Positions 32,826-44,079 of a stretch of 64,000 nt of DNA are shown one piece after another (position 1 is the stretch's first letter; each line of letters starts with the position of its first letter). Under the pieces are notes generated by a model. It worked only from the letters and a program-made list of their open reading frames with translations, ran no database searches and was not told the DNA's origin. This stretch comes from Akebia trifoliata (lineage: Eukaryota; Streptophyta; Magnoliopsida; Ranunculales; Lardizabalaceae): contig CM030717.1 of the NCBI GenBank assembly GCA_017979445.1, positions 15,457,788 through 15,521,787 of the forward strand, given 5' to 3'. The position numbers and the translations under genes are program-made.

Positions 32826-33405
32826 CCCGTGCTGATGCCAACTCTGTGTTGATGTTACTCCGTATCGATGCCAATTCCGTGCTGAGATAATTCTACTTTC
32901 AAAATATTTTCCCGACTCCATGTTGATGCCAGCTCCGTGCTGATGAAATTATCTTTCCTAAAATATTTTACCGACTCCGTGTCGATGCCAGCTCCGTGTT
33001 GATGCCAGCTCTGTGTTGATGTCGACTCTGTGTCGATGCCAACTCCATGTTAATGTAATACTTTTGTAAAACATTTTAACCAACTCCGTGTTGATGCTGG
33101 CTCCGAGTTGAGAAATTACTTTTTCGTTAAAACTCATAATAAATAACTTTACCCGACTTAATAAAACATCATGCATCTTTATTTTTATAAATAAGATAGT
33201 AATGCTCGGTCATCTGTACTCAGAGGCGGCCAAGCGAAAGAAATACTAGCAGCCAGAAGTGCCTCTCTATTTTCTCAGATCGTCTATCGTTACCATAAGT
33301 TCTTCTGAACCAGCACAACCTCCAGTGACCGAAGCGTCAAGTATCGATCCATAAATAACAGCACTATTGAAAATAATCGAAAGGTAAGAAAAGATAGTTA
33401 GTACC
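32826..33405 (+). repeat. G leader: CCGTGTCGATGCC repeat, right part, then gag 5' flank
   Basis: The array split by E2 continues to about 33110 (CTCCGTGTTGATGCC words and CAAAATATTTTCCCGAC). From 33180 to 33405 the sequence is non-repetitive and leads to the gag ATG. An AAGGTAAGA at about 33381-33389 could be a splice donor, but no partner is evident. Confidence 0.6.
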
Positions 33406-34798
33406 ATGTTAGCCAACGCTAGCATCCTACAAGCCCAAATGATACAGCACCACGCATCCGGGTTGAATCAGGATTTACCTGAGCAACCTCCACAGGGACT
33501 ACAAACCACAATACCGCATGCAGCGCCAAAATACCAGGGGCCTTCGCTCTATATCCACCAAAATCCACCACCCCCTGTGGTCATTCCCGATGATGAATGT
33601 GAATACAAGGCTACGGAAGTCAAAAACGCGATAGATGAAAAACTGGCTCAGCAAATCGAATCTCTACAGGAAGAGATGAGGAGGATGAAGGGCCTCAACA
33701 CTATGAGTTAAACCCAATTCAAGGATCTTTGCTTCTACCCCAATGCTCAATTATCGACTAAATTCAAATGTCCGAAGTTTGAAAAATATAACGAAGTAGG
33801 GTGTCCGTTGTCGCATCTGAAGTTGTATTGTGGATCCATGTGTCAGTATGGCGAAGATGACAGGTTATTAGTGCAATTGTTTCAGAGGAGCTTAACAGGG
33901 CCGGCACTCAAATGGTTTTTTGGATTAGATCACTTACTCATTAAGAACTGGCAGGACCTAGCCGAGAGGTTCTGGCAAAATTACCTGTTCAATACTGATG
34001 TGGGGCTAAATCAAAACGATATGGCCAAGATGATAAGAAAGCAACGGGAAACGGTGAAAGAGTATGCACAGAGATGGCTAGAGTCGGCCTCACAAGTAAG
34101 ACCCATAATGACCGAGCAAGAGATGAACACCACGTTTATATTGATACTAGGGCACGCCTTCTATACTCATCTGGTAGGGCACACCACTGGCACATTCTCC
34201 AATCTGGTACAAGTAGCAGACCGAGTTGAGGACGAGATCCGAACAAGTCAGATATTTGATTTCACAAGTTTAGGGGCAACAATAGGGATCCCTTCTAAGA
34301 GAAAGCCAGTGCCTCCGGGAAAGAAGAGGGAAGAAACACATGTTAACAACGTACAACCTAATCGACCCCTCTTCATCCCTTTACCAGCACCAAGACCACA
34401 AGCGCCATCAACGTCATGGGTACCAGCACCGCCAACATGGAACCCTCATCCTTAGAATCCATTTCAAGCAAATCCTCCACCAATTGCACAGCAGGCACCA
34501 CTATATGGGCAGAACCAACAAGCACGGTCCAACAGAGTAAATAGAGTGTTTACCAGATTACCCATGACACTATCAAAATTACTACCAATCTCACTTAGGG
34601 GTGAATATCTGGTAAAATGTCCACCAAACCCCGAGGCTACCAAAGGGCCAGGCTACAACCCTAACCTGTTCTGCAAATTTCACATGGGTGCATTAGGGTA
34701 CTCTACAGACCAATGCTGGTAGCTCAAACATCAAGTTCAGAACCTGATCGATAAAAAGGCTCTCATCCTAGATGGGCCTGCCAACCCGCCCCAATAAC
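33406..34798 (+). pseudogene. gag: G Gag (Tat/Ogre type), with stops
   Basis: The ATG at 33406 opens a frame that continues beyond an in-frame TAA (33709-33711) and TAG (34453-34455), with further stops near 34721 and 34796; no frameshift is needed. The capsid core reads SHLKLYCGSMCQYGEDDRLL, LTGPALKWFFGL and KEYAQRWLESASQV. Its match to E1/E2 Gag (LTGPALRW, FIARW) is clear but distant. The C-terminal knuckle reads FCKFHMGALGYSTDQC, with the second His changed to Tyr. Gag would build particles for G and perhaps for gag-defective relatives such as E3. Confidence 0.85.
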
Positions 34799-35520
34799 AG
34801 AACATCAATCAAAACCCCCTACCTACTCACAATGGAGAGGGGAGTGGGCATAGGGTAAATGTCGTTTGCGGAGAACTCGACTTCAATCCCTAAGATTTGA
34901 TAGCTCCTATCGGGGCAAAAGTCAGGGTATGCTTCACAAAGGAATCAAGGACATCAACGGTTAAAACTGTCAACCATTATACAAATTCATCGCAGAATTC
35001 ACAACTACCTCTCAGAATGGCCAACCTCACCATCCATTCCACTCATCAAAATACTACTACCCAACCATCTTTAATTATACCTTACGGATCACCAAACCAT
35101 CAAAATACTACCCGACCCCCTCTAGTTATACCCTATACACCCTCATATTCTCAAGGATCAACTCGACCTCCCCTTCACATACCATACACTTCATCTCCAC
35201 GTCCACCACTCGTCATTCCATATACTCTATCCATCCCTAACATAACTCCTCCCCCCACCACTACATCCAAATCATCATCACCACCCCTCATTCTCAATAT
35301 GAAACCCGATCCACCCCCCATAACCATACGCTCACCTAAATCATTCCCCTATAGCTCCGATCAGGCAGTTTCCTAGAGTTATGAGACCACTATCACCACA
35401 ACCACGGGGGTTGAAACCATGAAGAAAACAATGGTGGCTGATATCGGCCGTATGACAAGGGTAGGAAATGCTAGAAATTATCAGAAAATGGGGTACACAT
35501 CAGGACAGAAATAAAAGAGA
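34799..35520 (+). pseudogene. G Gag-protease linker, proline-rich repeats
   Basis: The same frame as gag (34897-35376 open) encodes four or five copies of a motif like RPPLVIPYTPS within a Thr/Pro-rich linker, ending at a TAG near 35376. Such low-complexity linkers occur between gag and protease in Tat-type polyproteins. No catalytic content. Confidence 0.6.
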
Positions 35521-36535
35521 CTGCAAAAGAGGTGATAGATAAAGAAAAAAGAAAAGCAAAGGAAAAGGGTAAACTGTATAAAGATGACAAAGTGGAAGAG
35601 AAGGCGAAAGTAACGGACAAGGAAGCTGCGAACTTCATTAAGCTCGTTCGAAAAAGTGAGCATAATATTGTGGACCAACTAACCAAACAACCAGCTCAAA
35701 TCAGTATTTTAGGCCTAATGCAGAAATCAGAAAAATACCAAGAGGCATTACTACGAGTTTTGGGAAAATCACATGTACCTGCAACTACCTCACCTGCACA
35801 GTTAAAGTAGACGGTTGACCAGATCATGGCTTCCAATCCTATTATTTTCACGGAAAGTAAGTTCATGCCAGAAGGGCAAGGGCACGTCGAGTCGTTAAAC
35901 ATCATGGTCGTGTGCAAGGGCATGATGGTTGTTAGGGTGCTGATTGATAATGGTTTAGCGATTAATGTTTGTTCGCTTGAAACCTTCGGAAACTCAACGC
36001 TGATTGGTCGCATGTCAAACCAAACAACAAGGTTGTTCGAGGTTTCGATAACTCGAGAAGGGATTTACTGGGAGAGGTGGATTTACCAATCACAATAGGT
36101 CTTTGCACCTTTGAAGTGACATTTGAAGTCATGGAGATACCGACAACCTTCAATTTATTACTAGGCAGACCATGGATTCACATAACAGGGGCTGTACCGT
36201 CTTCGTTTCACCAAAGAGTCAAATTCATTATGGGGCAGAGAATGATATCAGTACTGGTAGAAAATCTTATCCCAGTTGGGAGAGCTCCTGATGTGCCATT
36301 CATCGACATTGAGATGACGAAGGATAAGGCGATATACCACTCCTACCAATTCGCCGTTGTCAATCATATTGAGAAGGGGCAGGAGAAGGTCAAAGCAAAG
36401 CTATCGAGAACAAATTTGATGATTGGTCGAGTTATGAAAAAGGCAGGTTACCGACCCAAGCAAGGGTTGGGACTGGGAAGAAGAGGGAGAGTTACATCGG
36501 TTGAAGTAAAAAGCATGATCTTTATTTTGGTCTAG
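35521..36535 (+). pseudogene. G protease with G-patch-like tail
   Basis: The frame from 35532 encodes a Lys-rich lead-in and EAANFIKLVRKSEHNIVDQL, PAQISILGLM, then a TAG at 35808-35810. The same frame then gives the aspartic protease core: GRG-like HVESLNIMV and VLIDNGLAINVCSLETF, with active site D-N-G. A one-base frameshift near 36065 moves to frame 36077-36535 with FNLLLGRPWIHITGAVPSS. The tail AGYRPKQGLGLGRRGR resembles the G-patch segment found after protease in this lineage. The protease would cut the Gag-Pol polyprotein. Confidence 0.83.
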
Positions 36536-37130
36536 GGTTTAGGCCCACAAAAAGGGATATTGCAAAAATGAATGACAAGAAAAAAGAGCTTCGATTAGCA
36601 AGAAGGCAAAATCATGAACCGAAAGTCTGGAATCTAGGCAGAGTTCCCCATATCAGTGTTAGCGTCCCAAAATCACATATCAGACCCGAAAATTCATCAG
36701 AGCCACTACCAGTAAAAAAGCCAAAAACGATAAATTTCGCATCGATACACATTCAAGAAGACCCAATCGTTGAGTCCAAATCATCCTTCGTAAAAGGAAT
36801 TGATGTTCTATTCAATGGGTATTCCGATGAAAGTCCATCAAAGACCGCTCCAAAATGCACCAAAGTGGAGATCACTACCAACAAAAAAAAAGACTCACCC
36901 TTTCCAACGGGCATTGACTGGGCATCAGTCGTCATCCCACCAAGCTTGGGAAGGACTATGCCCCAATATGGCAACAATCAATCGGAGATCATGGTCATCT
37001 CTGAACCACCAATCAAATCATCCCATGAATCACTCGCTCATCTCATCCGCCCCCTCAGAGAAGGGGGGACATTGCACAACTGGGAGGAATTCCCATTGAC
37101 ACTTGAGGTTGTTGAGGCCTAAAAAAAATG
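36536..37130 (+). pseudogene. G protease-RT linker
   Basis: Frame 36568-37122 (184 codons) encodes a Lys/Arg-rich, then Ser/Pro-rich stretch with RLARRQNHEPKVWNL and SLAHLIRPLREGGTLHNWEEF. It has no enzyme motif and belongs to the polyprotein segment between protease and RT. It ends just before a probable intron. Confidence 0.6.
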
Positions 37131-37181
37131 CCGTTAGGCGACATCAACTTGCCGAGGATTATAACGAGCCCTCGTCCTCGG

Positions 37182-37248
37182 GTAAAGACTGTTTGGAGGG
37201 CTCCCTATCTTTATTAACGAATTTGCATGATTGTTCTTTTTATTTCAG
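37182..37248 (+). other. Putative intron between protease and RT
   Basis: TTCTTTTTATTTCAG at 37234-37248 is a strong 3' splice site. GGTAAAGA at 37181-37188 could be the donor, giving 67 nt, which is very short. The RT frame is not open until later, so the true exon may start further downstream. Ogre elements are known to carry an intron at this place; here the boundaries are inference. Confidence 0.35.
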
Positions 37249-37520
37249 GTATCCAGAAAATCACAAAAAATAAATATTCCTCAAAAAGCAAAAAAATCAA
37301 AAATTCCTCAAAAAATAAAAAAATTAAAAAGCTTTCAAAATTTTAAAAAAATAGATATTTTTCAAAAACAAAAAAAAAGAGTTTTCAAAGGATCTATCTT
37401 CATCAAATGAGTACCCAGATAAAATAGAATTTGAAAGGGACGAGTATGATTTCGATCTTGAACTCGACTTCAACCTCATGGGGATCGAAGAAGAATCTGA
37501 GGACGAAATGGAATACCCAC
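37249..37520 (+). other. A-rich spacer before RT
   Basis: Short A-rich imperfect repeats (TCAAAAA, CCTCAAAAA) to about 37380. Then an acidic coding-like stretch follows (EFERDEYDFDLELDFNLMGIEEE in pieces), which typically precedes RT in this lineage. Confidence 0.4.
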
Positions 37521-38667
37521 CCAAATAAATCAAAGACTTGGTAGAACGTCACAAAAAAGGTGTTCAGTCAAACATTGATGATACAGATTCAATCAATCTT
37601 GGTACCGAAGATAACCCACGAATCGTCAAGATCGAAGTTTTGTTAACGTCGTAGCAAAAGGAAGAAATGGTTGAATTCTTACGAAACTATCAGGACGTCT
37701 TCGCATGGTCATATAGAGATATGCCGGGGTTAGATACAGATCTCATTGTACACAAGTTGCCAATTGCCTTAGGAAGCGAACCGATCAAGTAGAAACTGAG
37801 AAAACTAAAGCCAGAATGGACCCTCAAGGTCAAAGACGAGGTCATGAAGTAATTTGAAGCAGGGTTTCTTATAGTTTCTACGTATCCTGAATGGTTGGCT
37901 AAAGTCGTCCTAGTACCCAAGAAAGATGGGAAGGTATGCATGTGTGTTGACTACCGAGACTTGAGCAAAGCTAGTCCTAAGAATGATTCTTCACTACCAC
38001 ACATCGACACTCTAGTCGATAGTACAGCAGGACACGACATGTTCTCGTTCATGGATGATTTCTTAGGCTATAACCAGATAAAAATGATAGAAAAAGACCA
38101 AGAAAAGACAGCGTTCATCACACCATGGGGTACTTTCCATTACAAAATCATGTCATTCGGGCTGAAAAACGTAGGGACGACTTACCAACTGGCAATGACC
38201 GCATTATTCTACGATATAATCCACAAGGAAATGGAGGTCTACGTAGATGACATGATTGTTAAATTCGGCATTGAAGAAGACCATCTGGTGAATCTGAAGA
38301 AGTTGTTCGACAGGCTCAAGAAATACAATTTGAGGTTAAATCTGGCAAAATACGTGTTTGGGGCAACATCAGGCAAGCTACTGGGGTTTATAGTCAGCAG
38401 AAGAGGTATCGAGAAAGATCTGGCGAAAACTAAGTATATCCTCGAAATGAAGGCACCTGTTTCAGAAAAAGACGTTTGGGGCTTTCTGGGAAGGATATAA
38501 TATATCAGTCGATTTATATCTCAACTGATGCCTATCTGTGAGCCAGTCTTCAAGCTACTGAGGAAGGATACGTTGAAGAAGTGGAACAAAGACTGTCAGG
38601 AAGCATTCGATAAGATCAAGCAATATCTGCTCAATCCACTAGTCTTAGTCCCTCCTACTCCAGGGTG
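37521..38667 (+). pseudogene. G reverse transcriptase
   Basis: Frame 2 carries the RT lead-in (NYQDVFAWSYRDMPGLDTDL) with stops near 37652, 37790 and 37848. The open piece 37895-38500 follows: VLVPKKDGKVCMCVDYRDL, FMDDFLGYNQIKM (Gly of FMDG changed to Asp), TPWGTFHYKIMSFGLKN, and the intact catalytic YVDDMIV. A TAA at 38498-38500 interrupts the thumb, which continues in the same frame (YISRFISQLMPICEPVFKLL) to a TGA near 38665. RVT_1 family; would copy element RNA into DNA. Confidence 0.9.
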
Positions 38668-39110
38668 ACCTCTGTTGATGTATATCTTGGTACAAGAAAC
38701 GTCAATGGGGTATGTGCTAGGCAACATGATGAATCAGGACGAAAGGAACATGCCATCTACTATCTCAACAAGAAATTTACCGAGTACGAAGTAAAATATT
38801 CAACACTTGAGAAGACTTGCTGTGCATTAGTCTGGGCATTTCAACGACTGCGTCATTATTTGCTCAGTTACTCGACTATGCTAATCGCTAGGATGGACCA
38901 CCTGAAGTACCTTTTCAAGAAATCGGCACTGACAGGTCGCACAGCGAAATGGCAATTGTTATTATCCGAGCTTGACATCACCTATGTCACTCAAAAAGCC
39001 ATCAAAGGGCAAACCATCGTCGACCACCTCGCCGAGCACCCGTTGCCTGACTACGAGCCACTAAAGATGAACTTTCTTGATGAAGCTATACTACACACCA
39101 AGGTCGAGGA
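38668..39110 (+). pseudogene. G first RNase H (gypsy type)
   Basis: A frameshift near 38728 separates YVLGNMMNQD from the frame carrying ESGRKEHAIYYLNKKFTEYE, KTCCALVWAFQRLRHYL and LTGRTAKWQLLLSELDI. This is the RNase H that follows RT in all Ty3/gypsy elements. It ends in AEHPLPDYEPL, leading to the second RNase H. Confidence 0.82.
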
Positions 39111-39591
39111 CGATGATGATGAACCAGGCTGGAAAATGTACTTCGACGAAGCAGCCAATCATAAAGAAAACGGAATAGGGGTAGTTTTGATCAAGCTAGA
39201 TGGGTCCCATGTACCGATCGCTATCAGATTGAAATTCCAATGTTCTAACAATTATGCTGAATACGAAGCATGCATACCAGGGTTGAAAGCAGCACTGGAT
39301 CTCGAGGTAGATGAGATCGATGTTTTCAGAGATTCAAGCTTAGTAGTCTATCAGACGACTGGAGAATGGAAGACCTGGGAATAGAGATTGGTCCCTTACC
39401 ATGAGTATCTGGAGGAACTAAGCTTACACTTTGACAGGATCTCATTCACATACATGCCGAGAGCTAAGAATCAATTCGCAGATGCACTAGCTACACTTGC
39501 TTCCATGATTAACATTTCAGAAGATCTAGTCATCGACCCAATTGAGATTGGAATTCAAGACGAACCGACTACTGTCTTCCCGTCGAATTAG
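39111..39591 (+). pseudogene. G second, archaeal-type RNase H (aRNH)
   Basis: GWKMYFDEAANHKENGIGVV, NNYAEYEACIPGLKAAL and VFRDSSLVVYQTTGEWK carry the D, E and D of an RNase H fold. After a TAG at 39382-39384 the frame continues with RLVPYHEYLEEL and NQFADALATLASM. An extra archaeal-like RNase H downstream of the usual one is a recognised mark of the plant Tat lineage, and supports placing G there. Its job, removal of the RNA template, would duplicate the first domain. Confidence 0.85.
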
Positions 39592-40857
39592 AAGAATTCA
39601 AAGAAAAGCCTTGGTACTCGAATATCAGGACAAATCTCGAGGATTGAACCCTTCTCTCAGATGCAACTTCAAATGATCGCAGAACCATTCAGAAGTTGGC
39701 AGGGCAATTTTTCATCAGCAATGGCATCCTATACAACAAATTACACCATGAGGTCTTACTTCGGTGCGTGGTAGAAGTAGAAGCAAAACGATTAATCGAG
39801 ACTGTACATGATGGAGTCTGTGGACCTCACATGAATGGTCATATGCTAACAAAGAAGATTATGCGAATGGGATATAACTGGACAACAATGGAAAGGGACT
39901 GCTATCAGCATGTTCGTAAATGCCATCTGTGCCAGATCTACGCCAACAAGATCAACACTCCACCATCAGAATTGCATAATATGACTACTCCTTGGCCTTT
40001 CTCGCTCTGGGGAATGGACGTCATTGGGCCAATCTCACCTAAAGCTGCAAACGGGCATCGCTTCATCTTAGTGGCTATCGACTACTTCACCAAGTGGGTA
40101 GAAGCTGCTTCATATGCTAGTATCACCAAGAGCAATGTCTTGAAGTTTGTCAAAAATAACATCATTTGCCAGTATGAACTTTTTAACGGATTGGTAACTG
40201 ATAATGCTAAAAACTTCAAGAACAAAGACATATGATCAAGATGTGCGAAGACTTTTAGATCACTCATCACAACTCTGTACCTTACAGACCCAATATGAAC
40301 GGAGCAGTCGAGACAGCCAACAAGAATATCAACAAAATAATCGAAAAGATGGCAGTTACTTATAAAGATTGGCATGACATGTTGCCTTTTGCACTTCACG
40401 CCTATCGAACCTCGTTCAGAACTTCGACTGGGGCAACTCCGTATTCATTGGTTTACGGAATAGAAGCAGTCTTACCCGTAGAAGTTGAGATTCCCTCCCT
40501 TTAGCTCTTAAAAGAAACAGAGTTAGATGAAGCGGAATGGATTCAAACTCGATTTGATCAACTAAATCTAATAGAGGAGAAACGTCTTGTAGCCATCTGC
40601 CACGGATAGATCTATCAACGATGAATAGCTCGTGCCTACAACAAAAAAGTCAAGCCCAAAGATTTCTCACCAGGAGACCTTGTTCTGAAGAAAATTCTAC
40701 CAATCCAAGAAGAGTCAGAGGAAAATTCAGACCAAACTATGAGGGATAATTCATCGTGAAAAGGTGATGACGGGAGGAGCTGATCCTTACGGAAATGGAC
40801 GAACAAGTCTTTCCACAGCCGATCAATGCTGACACTGTCAAGAAATACTACGCCTAA
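39592..40857 (+). pseudogene. G integrase and C-terminus of Pol
   Basis: The open piece 39696-40235 holds the HHCC zinc domain (VHDGVCGPHMNGH, CHLCQ) and the rve core with the first Asp in LWGMDVIGPI and the second in VTDNAKNF. A one-base shift near 40232 leads to frame 2, with a TAG in HHNS-preceding sequence near 40258, then NGAVETANKNINK (catalytic Glu). The full D-D-E set is therefore present but split. The tail (AYRTSFRTSTGATPYSLVYG, stops near 40501 and 40609) ends with KKYYA and TAA at 40855-40857. No chromodomain. Confidence 0.88.
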
Positions 40858-42094
40858 GATTTGACCCTGAGATGACGAAAGGCCATCCTTGATATCCTGA
40901 AAAAATTAACTAACCCTAGTCAACCCTTTTGAGCCATCACATTCATTTCTTAAACTAAGACGGGAGCAAGTCAACAACTACAAAATGATACAAAAAAAAA
41001 GAAAATGGAAAAAATGAAAAGAAAAAAAAAGAGACAAAAGAAAAGAAAATCAAAGAGAAAATCAGAAGTATTAAATTACTCCTGGCCCGCTTGAGGATAA
41101 ACTGTGAACAGCTAAAAATACAAAAAAAAAATCAAAAACATTAAAAAAGTCAAAAACTCGGACACTTGATCTAAGCTCGACCCAAATCTCCAACTTAAAC
41201 AAGTTCGAGAAACGCTGGGAGGAGACATAGATCACCTTTTCGAAACAAAAATAGACAAGCCCCATGTTTAAACCACTCAAAATACATCCAGACCTTAATC
41301 TTTTTGTATCCGTCCACTACCACTAGCCCAAGCCGACGTTTCGTTCTACTTAAAGTCATTTTTGATCAGGGAATGTTCCAAGGCAACACAATGACAGTGG
41401 CAGCACCAATGATCTTGCGACTTGGTCCGAACCTCAAAGTCTTATTAGTCATTGGAATACTCGAGAGGGGAATCCAGGTCGGATATTCGAAAAAAAAGAG
41501 TACTCGAAGTGTAGAGTAGCCGATCTCGCGACTTAACTTGAGTTGTCGAACCACGAATAGTCGTCAACAAACTCGAGAGGGGAATCTAGATTGATTACTC
41601 AAGAAATAGTGCCACTACAAGAGTAGAGTTCTCGATCTTGCAGCTCAACTTGAGTTACCAAGCCACAGAGACACAGAGACTCTGAACAGAATCGTAATGT
41701 AAAAATCAAAATATAGAAGCATAGTCTGAAAGGGAATAATGAAAATCCGAAATGGGCTCTATGAGTAAAAGAATCAGACTATGAAAAGATCAAAGCCACC
41801 GACATAATGAAAATCCCAAAAAGGACGTCGATGCGCAAAAATGTGAAAATCGGGTCTAGTGAAAATCGTAACTGGCACCAAGGGCAATAAGGAAAAATAA
41901 ACAAATAAAAAAAAACTCCTGGCCCGCAAGAGTATAAACTGTGAATGGCAAAATCCATCCAAAATCCCGAGACCCAAACAGATAATAGCCTTCCAAATAC
42001 CAGGGCACTAGGGATGACTCTAAAGGAATCAAAAGATAATTGACACTTGTATCCCCTATGTTTGGTAAAAGTACCAAAATCGTCATAACCAAAG
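40858..42094 (+). other. G region after pol, small repeats
   Basis: Purine-rich sequence to about 41140. CTCCTGGCCCGC followed by GAGGATAAACTGTGAA at 41079 recurs at about 41917. A 112-bp direct repeat beginning ACTCGAGAGGGGAATC starts at 41459 and 41571. A series of GAAAATC words lies between 41740 and 41870. No supported gene. Confidence 0.55.
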
Positions 42095-43819
42095 TGAAAG
42101 CGCCCTCGATCCGTGGGGTGCGCGGATCCGCTTTTGACCCTTGAGGTTTGGGAGTCGCCACCTAGTTATTACGGTCTAGGAATCAAATTGACCCTACAAT
42201 GGATAAAAAGAACTAATCTACTATAGAAATCTGAATCCGGGGATCATGTTACGGGGTTGGAAGGTGTTAGGCACCAACCCCGCCCGGCCAATGCTGGTCT
42301 CTACTTATCCCAAATAGATCTACATTGCTAATGATAAAACCTAGATTAAAAAATAATAATAATAATAATAAAAAACCTTACCTTCGATCTGCAAAAGCAC
42401 TATTCCCTCAGATCTGAAAAACAGTTCCTTGTACCGTACTCCTTGCTTCGCTTTGTCTCCGGATCTGATTTCTGATCTCCGAGGCAAGGTGTCTTTTTCT
42501 TGGATCTGGATGCTTCGAATTTGTGGTGGATTTTTGGGGTGTTTTTGAAAGGTTTTTGGGTGTTTTTTAGGCTAAAATCGGAGTAGGGGTGTTAGGAAAG
42601 GAGTTGGGGCTCCAAAATTAGGGTTTTGGGGAGGCTATGGAGGCTTCTTTACCTACTTTTCCTAGGGTTTTTTCTTTGATACGAAAATAGGGTGTGGAGG
42701 CTCCTATTTATAAAGTTTTTAGAAGCATTTAGGGTTTGATTAGGGTTTCTTTTAGGGTTTCAATTAGGGTTTTGACTTAGTCTTTAGGGTTTTAGGGTTT
42801 TGACTTTAGTCTTATGAGATTGACTTGATTAGTTTTAGATTAGGATTTGGATTTAGGGTTCTGACCTTAGTCTTATGAGATTGACTTGATTAATTTAGAT
42901 TAGGGTTTTGACCTTAGTCTTATGAGATTGACTCGATTAGTACCTTGACTTCAGTCTTGCTTGATTGACTTTAATTTTGACTTTAGTCTCACTTGATTGA
43001 CTTTAATACCTTGACTTCAGTCTTGCTTGATTTACTTTTAATTTTTGGAGAACCCCCTTCTATTATATCTTTAATTCTTTGGACCCCCAAATGGAGGGGT
43101 CCTTAAAGAAATATCCCACGAACCCTCAACAATTTTTCCTGAGAGTCCAATTAATCGATTTTTTAGGTTCAACTTTTTAAATTAATTTCATTAATGTTTC
43201 ACTTTAATAATTTAATATTTTATTTATTAATTTCGAATTTTTTAATTATGAAAATTATGAAATTACCGTTTTGCCCTCGGAGAGGATTTTTTACGTTTTA
43301 AGTCGTTTTTCAATGTTCCAGGATGTTTTGGAATCAGTTTTTCGTAAGGAATTCAATGGGAATGTTGGTTTTTGTCATTTATGAAGTTTTTTATATGAAA
43401 TGATCGTGAATTTTATGAGGGTATTTTCGTAATTTTGTCAAATTTTGTGAAAATTGGAGAAGTGGTTTACTTGGTTTCGATTTGTTGTTTTATGTGTTTG
43501 AACGGATTTTCCTAAGCGTAATGTAGGCTCTAAGGTTGTTTTGAGGTTAGGGGTATTTTGGTAATTTAATCATTTTTAGTGATTTTTATCGTGAAGCTTC
43601 TTTTTGGTTTGCAAGATGATGATTTCTATGTTTCTGGGGTCGTATTTTCCTAGCGTAGCGTGGTTTCTAAGTTTTGTCAGTTCGAGATACCTCATCCGGA
43701 TTTCTGAAACATATCTGGTAACAAAATAAAGCATTGGAATAGACATCCATCATTGGGAACCTTTGCGATCGGGTTGACGACTTGATTAATCAGGCGGATG
43801 CAAAAATGGGGTGTCTACA
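42095..43819 (-). mobile_element. Solo LTR of the E family
   Basis: 1,725 bp, TGAAAGCGCC to GTGTCTACA, with perfect CAAAG duplications at 42090-42094 and 43820-43824 and no internal sequence. It is the product of LTR-LTR recombination of an E element inserted in G. It is more diverged than other E LTRs and holds several TTTAGGG/TTAGGGTTT words at about 42725-42915. Confidence 0.93.
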
Positions 43820-43984
43820 CAAAGATTTTACAAACACTAAATTTATCATACTCATTGGATAAAAACATTTCACAAAATTACATTTCAAAAACTATTATTT
43901 TGGCCGATGATGAAAAATCTAGGACTTATTCAAACTTCAAGCTTTCAAAGCATGAGATACACCTAAAGCCAAGTAAGTACAAAA

Positions 43985-43990
43985 TTTATT
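43985..43990 (-). terminator. Poly(A) signal of antisense gene a
   Basis: The minus strand reads AATAAA in an AT-rich context about 100 bases after the last coding stop of gene a. Confidence 0.4.
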
Positions 43991-44079
43991 TTCTTTGCAT
44001 TAATCTTTCAACGTTTTTGCATACATTCAGTTAATGACAAGAAAATACAAAAGTGGGAATACAGCGCAATCAGTCAAAC

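Noticed and set aside
35471..35686. Minus-strand ORFs over the protease region
   Set aside because: Shadows of the Lys-rich plus-strand coding frame.
36065..36077. Programmed frameshift in the protease
   Set aside because: No slippery heptamer is visible and other inactivating stops surround it; decay is the simpler reading.
42095..43819. Second complete E element downstream of pol
   Set aside because: Only one LTR lies between perfect CAAAG duplications; there is no internal sequence.
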